From Lentisphaerales bacterium (GTDB lineage Bacteria > Verrucomicrobiota > Lentisphaeria > Lentisphaerales > Lentisphaeraceae): a stretch of DNA of 64,000 nt. Numbering within the stretch: position 1 is the first letter of the stretch; every line of letters begins with the position of its first letter. The DNA lies in the NCBI GenBank assembly GCA_022446985.1, contig JAKVBD010000013.1, forward strand, positions 1-64,000, read 5' to 3'. This document shows positions 41,551-50,750 of this stretch, piece by piece. Made by a program: the position numbers and the translations under genes. The notes under the pieces are model-generated. The model was not told the origin of the DNA. It saw nothing but the letters and a program-made list of their open reading frames with translations, and did not search any database.

Positions 41551-43404
41551 ATGAATAAAAATATTTTAAGAAAATTAAACAAGATCGCTTTGTGTGCTCT
41601 TGTCTCTTCATCATTGTTTGCTGAAGAAGCATCAGTTGAAGAACAGTTTTTGGTTACAGCTACAAAATCTGAAACTGAAGCTCGTGAAATCGGTAAATCC
41701 TTTACTGTCATTACTCGTCAGGAAATCGAAGACAGCAACCATAATAATCTTCTAGATATGCTACGCCGGGTGCCTGGACTTAACATTGCTTCAAATGGCC
41801 CACATGGCTCGACTCGTATTTTTATCCGCGGTAATGAATCTTACTACACAAAAGTTTTGATCAATGGCGTTGCAGTTGACGATGCCTCCAGTACACAGGT
41901 TCATTATGCCAATGTAATCAACAGCATTGGTTTGGATAATGTTGAGCGCATTGAAATTATAAGAGGGGCTCAGAGTACTCTTTATGGTTCAGATGCAATC
42001 GGTGGTGTTATAAACATCATTACCCGTAAAGGTGATGGTGAAACTATCAGCGGCTCTATCCGTCAGGAATTTGGTGAAGATGAATTCAGCAAGAGCACAA
42101 TTAACCTGAGAGGGTCTGAGGGCGCCTTTAACTATTCTCTTTCATTGAGTCATGAGTTTCAGGATGCTATATCAACGACAAACAGTGACTCTTCAAACTA
42201 CGAAAGTGATGGAGATGACTACCGGAATACTTCTGGTAACCTAACTCTTTCTTACTTGATTAATGAATCACTCGAAGTCGGATTAACTGGTAGTTATCTT
42301 GATTCAAATGTTGAGTTTGATTCACCATGGACTCCTGGAAGTGAAAACTATATTCAAAACTCTACAGTTCGCCCGCACATTAAATTGTATGACTTAATGG
42401 ACGATAAACTTGAGGTTGAAATCGCTTACAACCACACTGACAACCGTAGAACAACTACAAGTGGTTATAATTCTTACTCAGAAGTTCACAAGTACGAATT
42501 ATTAAACACTTTTGATCTTGCGGATTGGAATACTCTGATCATTGGTGGTGACTTCATTGAGCAACAGGCTGACTTCGACAGCCCCACTGGTTCTGGAGCC
42601 GCATACAAAGTTCGCTATAACGAATATTATGCTCAAGAGCAGTTGCGCTTTGAGGACAAGTATTTTTTGACTTTCGGTGGCCGTTACTCAGACCACTCTG
42701 ACTTTGGAGAGGAATGGACATACCAGATTGCTCCTGCTATTTACTTTGAAGAGACTGGTACAAAATTGCACGCTTCTTATGGAACTGGCTATCGCGCACC
42801 GAGTCCATATGAACTGTTTGACGTTTGGTCAGGAGATGACAGTCTGACTCCTGAAACAAGTGAATCCTTCGATATAGGTTTTGATCAAACTTTTGAAGAG
42901 TCAGGTTTGAGCTTTGGTGCTACATACTTCTATGTTGAAACTGAAGATAAAATCATCTACAGCTTCAGCTCTTCTAAGTATGATCAAATAGGTAATGCAA
43001 GAAGTTATGGTGTAGAATCATACGTTCAATATGACTTCTCAAAAGATCTTTTTGCAAAGCTCACCTATACCAGAACTCATACCGAAGATAACCGTGAAAC
43101 CGGTGACCAAAGATCTCCAAGAGTTCCCAAAGACTCCGCCACCATCTTAGCCAACTGGCAAGCTACCAACAAATTGAATTTTGATGCAGAAGTAAATATT
43201 GGCGGCAATCGCTATAGTGACAGAAATAATACTGATACACTTGGTTCATACACTACTGTTGGTCTAGCTGCCACGTATGACATCGATGAAAGCTTTACTG
43301 TTTTTGCACGTGTAAATAATCTCTTTGATGAAGACTATGAAGAGGTTAAAGGCTACAATACTTATGGTCGCTCATTCTTTGGCGGTTTAGAATACAAGTT
43401 TTAA
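41551..43404 (+). CDS. btuB: TonB-dependent outer-membrane cobalamin receptor BtuB
   Basis: Outer-membrane barrel for B12. The ATG at 41551 is chosen because it begins a signal peptide (NKNILRKLNKIALCALVSSS, cleavage near LFA); an in-frame ATG at 41452 would bury it. 617 residues. The mature start EEQFLVTATKSETEA contains a TonB-box-like LVTATK segment. The plug domain has SNHNNLLDMLRRVPGLNI, STRIFIRGNESYYTKVLING, NVERIEIIRGAQSTLYGSDAIGG (in parts) and VINIITRKG. The barrel ends in aromatic FGGLEYKF, a usual C-terminal signature. It lies behind a riboswitch and is followed by btuF and btuD. Confidence 0.95.
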   Translation: MNKNILRKLNKIALCALVSSSLFAEEASVEEQFLVTATKSETEAREIGKSFTVITRQEIEDSNHNNLLDMLRRVPGLNIASNGPHGSTRIFIRGNESYYTKVLINGVAVDDASSTQVHYANVINSIGLDNVERIEIIRGAQSTLYGSDAIGGVINIITRKGDGETISGSIRQEFGEDEFSKSTINLRGSEGAFNYSLSLSHEFQDAISTTNSDSSNYESDGDDYRNTSGNLTLSYLINESLEVGLTGSYLDSNVEFDSPWTPGSENYIQNSTVRPHIKLYDLMDDKLEVEIAYNHTDNRRTTTSGYNSYSEVHKYELLNTFDLADWNTLIIGGDFIEQQADFDSPTGSGAAYKVRYNEYYAQEQLRFEDKYFLTFGGRYSDHSDFGEEWTYQIAPAIYFEETGTKLHASYGTGYRAPSPYELFDVWSGDDSLTPETSESFDIGFDQTFEESGLSFGATYFYVETEDKIIYSFSSSKYDQIGNARSYGVESYVQYDFSKDLFAKLTYTRTHTEDNRETGDQRSPRVPKDSATILANWQATNKLNFDAEVNIGGNRYSDRNNTDTLGSYTTVGLAATYDIDESFTVFARVNNLFDEDYEEVKGYNTYGRSFFGGLEYKF

Positions 43405-43420
43405 ATAAACAGGAGCAATT

Positions 43421-44242
43421 GTGAAAAAATTTCTTTTAGTACTGATATTACTCAGTATCCCTGCATTTGCAGAAAAAGTTCCTAAAAGAATTATATCACT
43501 GGCTCCGAGTATTACAGAAATCCTTTGCTCTCTCGATCTTCAAAAAAAGATCGTCGGAGTTACGGATTTCTGTAAAGACCCCTATAAAAATACCAATTTT
43601 AAAGGCAAATCTGTTGGTGGTTTGATCAATCCAAATTTTGAGAAGATGATTCACCTGAAGCCAGATGTCATCTTCACTCTGAAAGGCAAAGCTGATCATA
43701 CTGCGCAACTTAGAAAATACGGTTTAAACGTCGTAGTTCTTCAACACCAAAATCTAGAAGGGGTTTTCGATTCCATAAAGATAGTAGGAGAAAAATGCGG
43801 AAATGCAGCAATTGCCAATAAGCTTCACAAAGATTTACAGTCTCTTCTTAAAGAACCCAAGTCCGATGGTAGAAAGGTATTAGTTACCATTTCCCGTCTC
43901 TCAAGCCAGGCAAACATACGCTTATGGGTGGCCGGTAATGATGGATTCTACAGTAAGATTCTTAATCTATGTGGTGTGGAAAATGCCATAACCGGGCAAG
44001 ATAAGTTCTCCCAGATCACCCCAGAAGCACTGGTCAGAATCAATCCAGATGAAATTATCTTTCTAAAAAATGTTTTTACCGAAGAAGAAAAAGCCGCAGA
44101 GCTTAAGGCCTGGCAGAAGTTTGCCAGTTTGAAAGCTATTAAGGAAAACAGGTTTCACTTTATCATTGGAGATGAAGTCCTGATTCCCGGCCCCAGATTT
44201 CCAGCGCTATTGGAAAAATTTAAGAAAGCACTCCATAAATGA
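43421..44242 (+). CDS. btuF: Periplasmic cobalamin-binding protein BtuF
   Basis: Substrate-binding protein of the ABC importer. 273 residues with a signal peptide (KKFLLVLILLSIPAFA). PKRIISLAPSITEILCSLDL, KIVGVTDFCKDPY, VGGLINPNFEKMIHLKPDVI and the later VAGNDGFYSKILNLCGVENA match the FecB/BtuF family. The RIISLAPS start is typical of BtuF. It sits 16 bases after btuB and overlaps btuD by 4 bases. Confidence 0.93.
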   Translation: MKKFLLVLILLSIPAFAEKVPKRIISLAPSITEILCSLDLQKKIVGVTDFCKDPYKNTNFKGKSVGGLINPNFEKMIHLKPDVIFTLKGKADHTAQLRKYGLNVVVLQHQNLEGVFDSIKIVGEKCGNAAIANKLHKDLQSLLKEPKSDGRKVLVTISRLSSQANIRLWVAGNDGFYSKILNLCGVENAITGQDKFSQITPEALVRINPDEIIFLKNVFTEEEKAAELKAWQKFASLKAIKENRFHFIIGDEVLIPGPRFPALLEKFKKALHK

Positions 44243-44988
44243 GCCGCATAGAAGTACAAAAACTCTCTTATAAAATTTCAGGAACAGACATTTTAAAGAA
44301 TGTCAGTGCTTCTTTCAGCCCAAACTCGCTTACCTGTATTCTCGGTCCAAATGGAGCTGGCAAAACAACCCTGATAAAAGCTATGTGCGGACTTCTTCCA
44401 TTAGAAGGCACTATACTTGTAAACGATCAGAATGTTAATAGTCTGGATTCAAAGGCACTGGCTCGCGAAATCTCCTACGTGCCACAATCCATTTCTTCAG
44501 AACTCAATTTTACAGTCGAAGAGTTTATACTTCTAAGTCGCTACCCTTGGCAGGGAGTCAGTGAAATCAAACAACAGAAGATAGATGAACTTCTTGAAAT
44601 CACCGGGCTTCAAAGCCATCGACACCAATCTATGTCTACTTTGAGTGGAGGAGAAAGACAACGAGCCCTTATCTGCGCAGCCCTTATTCAAGACAGCGAA
44701 ATAATCCTGCTGGATGAAATTACTTCTGCACTGGATCCACGTTATCAGGACCAAATCGTCAAACTGTTGATTAAAATAAGAGATCAGAGCAAAACTCTTA
44801 TCTGGGCAACGCATGATGTGAATGATGCCCTTCTGCATGCAGACCATTTACTGGCTATGAAAGACGGTGAAGTTTTTAGTTATGGCAGTTCAGAAGAGTT
44901 CATCGAGAAAAATACTCTCAATAAACTCTACGAAAGAGATTTCCAAAAAATACAGCACCCAGTTTACAATAAACCTGTACTTGTATAG
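44239..44988 (+). CDS. btuD: ABC transporter ATPase BtuD
   Basis: 249 residues. Walker A GPNGAGKTT in LTCILGPNGAGKTTLIKAMC, Q-loop YVPQSIS, signature LSGGERQRALICAAL, Walker B IILLDEITSALDP and switch His in IWATHDVNDAL. Family member of the FecE/BtuD type for B12 or siderophores; the locus indicates B12. Its stop is 5 bases from the convergent tatC stop, with no terminator seen between. Confidence 0.95.
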   Translation: MSRIEVQKLSYKISGTDILKNVSASFSPNSLTCILGPNGAGKTTLIKAMCGLLPLEGTILVNDQNVNSLDSKALAREISYVPQSISSELNFTVEEFILLSRYPWQGVSEIKQQKIDELLEITGLQSHRHQSMSTLSGGERQRALICAALIQDSEIILLDEITSALDPRYQDQIVKLLIKIRDQSKTLIWATHDVNDALLHADHLLAMKDGEVFSYGSSEEFIEKNTLNKLYERDFQKIQHPVYNKPVLV

Positions 44989-44993
44989 GAACT

Positions 44994-46439
44994 CTATTCT
45001 TTTTCTGTATTACCGACAGTATGCACAACAACTTCTGAAGCCACCTCGTCTGCCCAGGCTGCTACAGAGCCATCTATATTTTCAGCCTTTACTACTTTTA
45101 GAATAACCTGAAGATTATAGTCGCCGGACTCCTTAAGAATTTTTTCAGCCGACTTCAAACTTTTCAAGACGTCTCCTCTTGTAAAACTCTCAGAGCCTTT
45201 TTCTGGAGAGTAAGAATACTTGAAGTTATTATCAGCATCTGGCCACATAATGCGGCGATCATTGATCTTAAGCTGCCAATAGAACTCTACATTTATCGGT
45301 AAGTTAATTTTGCGATCAATACTAAAATCTATTTTTATTTGCTCTTCACCAGCAGCTAAAAGTAATTTAGGGGTAAAAACATACTGCAGTACTTTTTGCC
45401 TCAGAGCCGGTGTTAGTCTTGTATCTGACCAATTTTCAGAAATAACTGATATAGTATTTAGCTTTTCTACTTCTGGACGCTTTTCAGCCAGAGCGGCTAC
45501 CATAACTTTCGGCCCGCCTTCAGTTTTCCAAAGCTCCTGATACTGCTCAACACTGTGCTTATTCGCTACGAGCTGACTGGCACTTTGTTTTTCATACCAA
45601 TTCCACGTATACCAAACACCAAAAGCTCCACCAAAAAGGATAGAAAACAAAGCTGCAAAAGCTGCAAGTTTTATAAGACCACTATGCTTTGTACTGTCTT
45701 CGTCACTACCTATGTTCAGTATTCGACAGATGATGATACTTAATTCATAAATCAGCCAAGTTGGGCCACCTAAGAGTAACTGCGATGTTACATCTGGAGG
45801 AGTTAAAACAGAAGCTACAAAAAAGACGACTACAATCACCCAAGGTCGAATTTTAACCAAGGTTTCTATGGATACTAAACCGAGTGCAAAAAGTAGAACC
45901 ACTATAACAGGCAGCTGACTGGCTATACCTGTAGCTGCGGCAATCCTCAGAACAAAGGAAATCATCTCCGTTAAGTTAGGCGTGTACCTGACATACTCAC
46001 TTTCAAGAGAACTGAAAAAGTTCAAACATATGGGGACTATAACCATAAGTCCAAACAGTGACCCCATCAAAAAAAGTACGTAAGATGCACCCGCGGCATA
46101 TTTACCCATGTTTTTCTCTTTTTCATACAAGCCTGGCGATACAAAACGCCATACCTGTAGAAGTGCAAAAGGCAAGGAAAAGTACAAAGCTACCATAAAA
46201 CCGATGCGGAATTTTTGCATAAAAATTTCGGCCGGGCCTATAGCTATAAAGGAAGGTACATTAGACAAGCCGACTATGTAATCAACTATGTCATCTGCAA
46301 AAATAACACCAAGAGGAAAAACTACACCCAGAACAACGGCTACCCTGACCAGGCACCAACGCAACTCTTCAAGGTGGTCCAGTATACCCATTTCGGCGAG
46401 CTCTTCTTCCTTATCATGAGGATCGATATATTCACTCAT
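44994..46439 (-). CDS. tatC: Sec-independent translocase TatC with long C-terminal extension
   Basis: Twin-arginine receptor component. Residues about 15-255 are a full TatC: ILDHLEELRWCLVRVAVVLG, GPAEIFMQKFRIGFMVALYFSLPF (in parts), SPGLYEKEKNMGKYAAG and VVFFVASVLTPPDVTSQLLLGGP. TatC is usually about 240-270 residues; this one has 481. The extra part contains a seventh membrane helix (LAAFAALFSILFGGAFGVWY, about 262-281) and about 195 residues of unknown soluble domain on the far side. The function of the extension is unknown. tatA lies 75 bases upstream. Confidence 0.93.
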   Translation of the reverse strand: MSEYIDPHDKEEELAEMGILDHLEELRWCLVRVAVVLGVVFPLGVIFADDIVDYIVGLSNVPSFIAIGPAEIFMQKFRIGFMVALYFSLPFALLQVWRFVSPGLYEKEKNMGKYAAGASYVLFLMGSLFGLMVIVPICLNFFSSLESEYVRYTPNLTEMISFVLRIAAATGIASQLPVIVVLLFALGLVSIETLVKIRPWVIVVVFFVASVLTPPDVTSQLLLGGPTWLIYELSIIICRILNIGSDEDSTKHSGLIKLAAFAALFSILFGGAFGVWYTWNWYEKQSASQLVANKHSVEQYQELWKTEGGPKVMVAALAEKRPEVEKLNTISVISENWSDTRLTPALRQKVLQYVFTPKLLLAAGEEQIKIDFSIDRKINLPINVEFYWQLKINDRRIMWPDADNNFKYSYSPEKGSESFTRGDVLKSLKSAEKILKESGDYNLQVILKVVKAENIDGSVAAWADEVASEVVVHTVGNTEKE

Positions 46440-46467
46440 AGATTGAAAAACTCTTCAATTTATACAA

Positions 46468-46489
46468 CAGACCCCTAATGAAAGGTCTG
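46468..46489 (-). promoter_or_regulatory. Small hairpin between tatA and tatC
   Basis: CAGACC at 46468-46473 can pair with GGTCTG at 46484-46489, a 6-base stem with a 10-base loop in the 75-base gap between the two tat genes. It may set the TatA:TatC ratio by RNA processing or partial termination. No U-run follows on the minus strand. Weak evidence. Confidence 0.3.
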
Positions 46490-46514
46490 CTGAAATTTTA
46501 TTTTAAAGGGATAT

Positions 46515-46808
46515 TTATTTTTCAGATGAACTGTCTGAAGGTTTTGCAGAGGCATCTGCCGTCTCTTTCTTGTCAACTTCAAGTTCCTCATCATCCATAG
46601 GAGGGGCAATATTTGCCTTGTTAACTTGTTGTTCAGGTTCATCATGAATAGCATCATTGAAAGCGCTTTTTGCTTCTTTAAATTCACGCGTTGCTTTACC
46701 CAATGAACGAGCTAGTTCAGGTATTTTTTTAGCTCCAAAAAGAACTAAAACTACTATCAAAATCAAAAACATTTCTGTTGGGCCGGGCATTCCAAAACCG
46801 AGTATCAT
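46515..46808 (-). CDS. tatA: Twin-arginine translocase subunit TatA/E
   Basis: 97 residues. The N-terminal helix TEMFLILIVVLVLFGAKKIPELARSLGKA has the FGxKKIPELA hinge of TatA, followed by an amphipathic helix TREFKEAKSAFNDA and an acidic, Ser-rich tail. It starts with a short periplasmic GFGMPGP. It is the promoter-proximal gene of the tat pair. No TatB is seen here. Confidence 0.95.
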   Translation of the reverse strand: MILGFGMPGPTEMFLILIVVLVLFGAKKIPELARSLGKATREFKEAKSAFNDAIHDEPEQQVNKANIAPPMDDEELEVDKKETADASAKPSDSSSEK

Positions 46809-47066
46809 ATCTAAACCTCTTTAAAAACAATATAACTATAAAAACTCACAGGCTCAATCCTATCGGCTACTATAACCTGTTTGAATAAACTATTCAAACT
46901 TACCGCGGTCCTGTTAGGAGGGACAACTTGAACTTAAGTTGTATAAAAGCAAAGGCAATGAATCCAAACTTCACGCCAAAAGCACTATACGGAATACTTT
47001 CAATGATAGGATACGGCTGATTTTGATATTTTGCACACTTTTTAAAGAATTTTTGCTAATTTTACC
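46809..47066. other. Intergenic region upstream of tatA
   Basis: 258 bases between the LRR gene and tatA, both on the minus strand. A short inverted repeat ACAACTT-gaactt-AAGTTGT occurs at 46923-46942. No T-run follows it on the minus strand, so it is not a clear terminator and could be an operator for the tat genes. Nothing else recognised. Confidence 0.3.
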
Positions 47067-47663
47067 TTAGAGGTCGATCTCTAATGCTCTCGACGCCTTT
47101 TTCGGTAAATTTGGAACTTTCTCAATATCGACCCTTAATGTCGTAAGACTGTTGAAACGGCTCAACGCCTTAAAGTTTTTTACTTTTGTATTTCGAATCG
47201 ACAACAAGCGAAGGTCGTAGGACTTAAGAACACTTAAGTCTGAAAAATCCGTGTCATCTGCGATAAGCTCTCTTAGTCTAAAGTTCTTCAGGCCTTTGTA
47301 AGAGTAAAGATTTAATCCCTGAATATTTAGAGATCGAATATTCATATTTTGATTTACTGTCTCTAAATTCTTCAAACCGGTCTGAGATAGATCCAGAGAA
47401 TAAAGCTCCAGTGACCTCAAAGACGAAATCTTTTGAACTCTCTTACCTATAATTTTTAAGAAAACTCCTTCATCTTTGGTTTGATACTCGATAGATATAT
47501 CGCTCTCTTCTAAAAAGTTTGACTGCCTAAGAAGTTCCTTGATAAATAAGCCACGCGCTTTATCTGAATAATAACCATATAATAAAATATGGAAATATTT
47601 ATTTGAGGCCCGACTGTAATTATTCCCACTGAGTTTTCGCAAGAGCTCTATGGAGTACCTCAT
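47067..47663 (-). CDS. Leucine-rich-repeat-like protein
   Basis: 198 residues. From about residue 80 the sequence shows irregular Leu-rich repeats with about 22-residue period: LRSLELYSLDLSQTGLKNLE, IRSLNIQGLNLYSYKGLKNF, LRELIADDTDFSDLSVLKS, LRLLSIRNTKVKNFKALSRF. No signal peptide. It begins 3 bases after the kinase stop codon and is in the same reading frame as the kinase, with only TAA-AAG between, and there is no good Shine-Dalgarno. It may therefore be the former C-terminal part of the kinase or a translationally coupled partner. Confidence 0.75.
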   Translation of the reverse strand: MRYSIELLRKLSGNNYSRASNKYFHILLYGYYSDKARGLFIKELLRQSNFLEESDISIEYQTKDEGVFLKIIGKRVQKISSLRSLELYSLDLSQTGLKNLETVNQNMNIRSLNIQGLNLYSYKGLKNFRLRELIADDTDFSDLSVLKSYDLRLLSIRNTKVKNFKALSRFNSLTTLRVDIEKVPNLPKKASRALEIDL

Positions 47664-47666
47664 CTT

Positions 47667-49142
47667 TTATGACGGATTATCAACAATCCATTCATATGCA
47701 GGCATAATAATCTGGCGAATGTCCCTGACTTTTTTATCTACAGCCGATTCAGATGCTTTCATGAATTCATCTATTTCTGCTTCGATAAAGTAGTAGTAGG
47801 CTATAGCATCTTTGGCTTGGCGATTATTTCCATCTATCTCCAAAACCGCTGAAGCTATATCAAGCATTAGTGAGGTATTTTTCACAGACGTTGCCGCATC
47901 TAAACGGCTAAGATGCTTTTCAAGAATCAATTGTTCTTTATTGCTCCTTTCATCCTGCAAAGTCTTGAGGGCTTGTTGCGCTTCTTGTTCTTTCTCAGCT
48001 ACCTGTAAAAGTAATTCTCCCTGAATAACAATGAATCCTCCCATCAAACCAACAAACACAAAGCCGAATGTTATAAGAGAAAGGAAGAAGATTTTATTCC
48101 GCCTGTAAATGAGTAATAATTGTTTAAACAGGCCGGCATCTTCTGCTTCAGTTGCAAAACCTCCTTGCCAAGAGTCGACTTCGTCGATCATTTCATCGAC
48201 TAACTGATAACGGTTATCTTGCAATCTCGACATAGCCTTTAAACATACCGCTTCCAAACTGGCAGGGATATCTGCAGCTGCTTTCCGCTTTCGAGGGCTT
48301 ATAATCTTACCGCGTACCGTTCTTCTCAGTAGGTCCTGGGTATTTCTTCCTTCAATAGGAATTTCGTAAGTCAGTAAACTGTAAAGTAAAGCTCCTAGAG
48401 CATAAACATCTGTCGTTTCATCGCGCACCGAGTACTTGACCTTAATCTGCTCTGGAGCCATGTAACCTGGAGTACCTTTAATGCGATCATTACGGGTGAT
48501 GTTTGTAACTTCTGAAGAATCGAGTGAATCCATATCCATCAACGATTCTTCGGCATCCATGTCTCGGTTAGTAATTTTGCCTAAGCCCCAATCACAAAGC
48601 AAAACTTCACCGAAGTCACTGATCTGCACATTATCCGGTTTTATATCCAGATGAATCACTCCTTTAGAATGGGCATAAGCAGCCGCTTCACATATTTTGC
48701 GGAAAATCTGCATCAAAGTCTGCAAAGTGTAGCGTTCTAAATACTCTGGATCACCCTCTGCTAATCTTTTCAGAATACTCAGAAGGCTCTCACCTTGATT
48801 CAGTTTCATGGTAAAAAAGGGAGTTCCACCATCATCAATACCTAAGTCATAAACCGGCATAATATTTGGATGCTGAAGAAAAGCCGTGATTCGGGCCTCA
48901 CGCAAAAAGCTTTCACGGGCATTGGCCTTTTCTTCGTTGATAAGAACTGTAAGAGCAACTAGTCTTCCGGTTGTATTATCTTTAACCGAATAAACTTCTT
49001 TCATACCGCCACGAGCGATAAATTCGGGTTCGGTATAACGCGTTCCGCCCTGAAGCAACTCGCCATAAATCGTCTGAGAATTATCCCGGTAATCCTGGGC
49101 CATTTGAAAAAGATTGCGCCACTGTGAAGAATCCGGATCCAT
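47667..49142 (-). CDS. Membrane-anchored Ser/Thr protein kinase
   Basis: 491 residues. The kinase domain (about 41-320) has the Gly-rich loop ARGGMKEVY, catalytic loop HLDIKPDNV (164-172), metal-binding DWG (184-186, in place of DFG) and GTPGYMAPEQI. The beta-3 Lys that contacts ATP phosphates is Thr65 (VALTVL; codon ACA). One membrane helix follows (about 352-374), then a coiled-coil-like Gln/Glu-rich stretch (VAEKEQEAQQALKTLQDERS) and a C-terminal helical domain outside the cytoplasm. The gene follows the ECF sigma factor by 9 bases, a pairing common in planctomycete and Lentisphaera-like genomes. Confidence 0.92.
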   Translation of the reverse strand: MDPDSSQWRNLFQMAQDYRDNSQTIYGELLQGGTRYTEPEFIARGGMKEVYSVKDNTTGRLVALTVLINEEKANARESFLREARITAFLQHPNIMPVYDLGIDDGGTPFFTMKLNQGESLLSILKRLAEGDPEYLERYTLQTLMQIFRKICEAAAYAHSKGVIHLDIKPDNVQISDFGEVLLCDWGLGKITNRDMDAEESLMDMDSLDSSEVTNITRNDRIKGTPGYMAPEQIKVKYSVRDETTDVYALGALLYSLLTYEIPIEGRNTQDLLRRTVRGKIISPRKRKAAADIPASLEAVCLKAMSRLQDNRYQLVDEMIDEVDSWQGGFATEAEDAGLFKQLLLIYRRNKIFFLSLITFGFVFVGLMGGFIVIQGELLLQVAEKEQEAQQALKTLQDERSNKEQLILEKHLSRLDAATSVKNTSLMLDIASAVLEIDGNNRQAKDAIAYYYFIEAEIDEFMKASESAVDKKVRDIRQIIMPAYEWIVDNPS

Positions 49143-49151
49143 AAAACCCCG

Positions 49152-49754
49152 TTAAGACAGTTCAGACTCGAGTCGTAAAATTTCTTTAAAGAGTCTTTTC
49201 TGAACCCGGTTTTTGTAAACATGAATTGTGTTTTCAGGAAAGTTCAAACCTGTCGCAATACTCCGAACAGATTCACCGGACATCAAGCGTTCAAAAGATA
49301 AACGAACATTTTCAGCTAAGTCATCTTTGATTCTATCCCAGGCCATCTTGGTTATATAGGCTTCCCATTCACGTTGAGCTATTTCATCTATATCAGGCAA
49401 GGAAACTTGGCCTAGGTACTGTTCTAAATCTTCTTTCTTAGATTCATCAGCATTTTCAAGTTGGCGGGATTTCTTGTACATAAAACGCTTAACAGTGTTT
49501 TTGGTAACTGTCGTCAACCAGCTACGAAAACGGCCTTTCCCTGGGTCATACTCAAAGTCAGGCAAGCTTTTCCAGGCCTTTAGAAGGACAGCTTGAACAA
49601 GGTCCTGGGTATCGTGATAGTTGATATTCATACTCAAAACTACAGCGTATATATACCCCTGGTAGTAATTGGTAAAATCCTCCCAGGATTGATCATCCCG
49701 TGAATTTTTAATCTTCTGTAAAAGGGTTTCGCGAGTATTTAAAGGTTCGCTCAT
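49152..49754 (-). CDS. ECF-type RNA polymerase sigma factor
   Basis: 200 residues. Sigma region 2: YHDTQDLVQAVLLKAWKSLP and FRSWLTTVTKNTVKRFMYKK. Region 4: NVRLSFERLMSGESVRSIAT followed by LNFPENTIHVYKNRVQKRL. Length and order are normal for an ECF factor. No anti-sigma factor is adjacent; instead a membrane Ser/Thr kinase follows, which suggests control by phosphorylation. It heads a three-gene operon with the kinase and the LRR gene. Confidence 0.93.
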   Translation of the reverse strand: MSEPLNTRETLLQKIKNSRDDQSWEDFTNYYQGYIYAVVLSMNINYHDTQDLVQAVLLKAWKSLPDFEYDPGKGRFRSWLTTVTKNTVKRFMYKKSRQLENADESKKEDLEQYLGQVSLPDIDEIAQREWEAYITKMAWDRIKDDLAENVRLSFERLMSGESVRSIATGLNFPENTIHVYKNRVQKRLFKEILRLESELS

Positions 49755-49818
49755 TCAACTCCGCCTGTCCATTAGTCCTGTTATTTACAGTAAACCGTCT
49801 ACAGGCGATAACAAGTTT

Positions 49819-50013
49819 TTAAGCTTCTGGTTTTTCTTCAACTATAAAGTAAAGAGCCACACCTATTAAACCAAGAAATAAACCTATGCTTGCCCACTTC
49901 ACAGTGGAGACGCCTTCTTTTTTAGACGCAAGAAAAATTAAAAAAGCACAACTGGCCAAATGGCCAAGGGCCGTTGCACCAATCAATACATAAAGGATAG
50001 TAGATGAAACCAT
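49819..50013 (-). CDS. Small two-helix membrane protein
   Basis: 64 residues with two membrane helices (ILYVLIGATALGHLASCAFL and VKWASIGLFLGLIGVALYFI) joined by a short basic loop. No family recognised. Start overlaps the menG stop by one base (TAATG), so it is translated with the menaquinone genes. It may be a small subunit or simply an operon passenger. Confidence 0.65.
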   Translation of the reverse strand: MVSSTILYVLIGATALGHLASCAFLIFLASKKEGVSTVKWASIGLFLGLIGVALYFIVEEKPEA

Positions 50014-50735
50014 TATTTAATAACCTGAGCTGTATAAATCGTAACTGTTCCCATGCACATACGATCAGTATGAAGAATTTTAAATCCACACTCTTCAAGA
50101 ATGCTGTTCATTTCTTGAGGTGTATAACAATTTTTAATTGAACGGTCCAAGTACTCATATGCCTCTGTCTTGGAACCGTATATCTTTGCCCCCAACGGCA
50201 ACGCCATTTTCATATAAAGTGAATGAAAAAAACTAATAGGTTTGAACGGTGGAGTCGTAAGATCTAGCATACAAATAATACCGTCTTTTTTAAGAGTACG
50301 GTGGCACTCTCTGTAAAACCTTTTTAAATCAGGCAGATTTCTTAAGACAAAAGCAGATACTACCGCTGAAAAAGAATTCGCTTTAAAAGGTAAATCTGAG
50401 GCAGACACTTGAGCCAAAGTATCAGCATTTCCTGAATTTGCCGCAATTTCCAAAAAGCCCCAGGTGATATCCGTCGACAAAAATTTTGTCTTTGGAAGTT
50501 CTTTTGATGCTAAAGCTGAGAGTGAACCTGGACCACAACCTATGTCAAGAACTGGTGCATCCTGCATATACTGTTCCAGTCTCTTAAGCTGGGCCCGACG
50601 CCAAGCCTGATCCATGCCCATAGAGATAAAAGTATTTATCTTTTCATAGGACTCTGCAATTTCCTGAAACATGCTGGAAATGCCTTTTTCCCACTCCTGG
50701 CGGGACTCTTTTGTAATAGTATTTAAATCATTCAT
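50013..50735 (-). CDS. menG: Demethylmenaquinone methyltransferase (UbiE/MenG family)
   Basis: SAM-dependent C-methylation of demethylmenaquinone, the last step of menaquinone synthesis. 240 residues. ISSMFQEIAESYEKINTFIS is the family N-terminus; the SAM site is VLDIGCGPGSLSALASKE; then FSAVVSAFVLRNLPDLKRFY and DGIICMLDLTTPP, as in UbiE/MenG. It begins 15 bases after mqnA and lies in the menaquinone cluster. Confidence 0.9.
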   Translation of the reverse strand: MNDLNTITKESRQEWEKGISSMFQEIAESYEKINTFISMGMDQAWRRAQLKRLEQYMQDAPVLDIGCGPGSLSALASKELPKTKFLSTDITWGFLEIAANSGNADTLAQVSASDLPFKANSFSAVVSAFVLRNLPDLKRFYRECHRTLKKDGIICMLDLTTPPFKPISFFHSLYMKMALPLGAKIYGSKTEAYEYLDRSIKNCYTPQEMNSILEECGFKILHTDRMCMGTVTIYTAQVIK

Positions 50736-50750
50736 TTACGGTTTCCACCA

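Noticed and set aside
46923-46942. Terminator for the kinase-LRR operon
   Set aside because: The inverted repeat has no T-run on the minus strand and lies about 125 bases downstream of the LRR stop codon.
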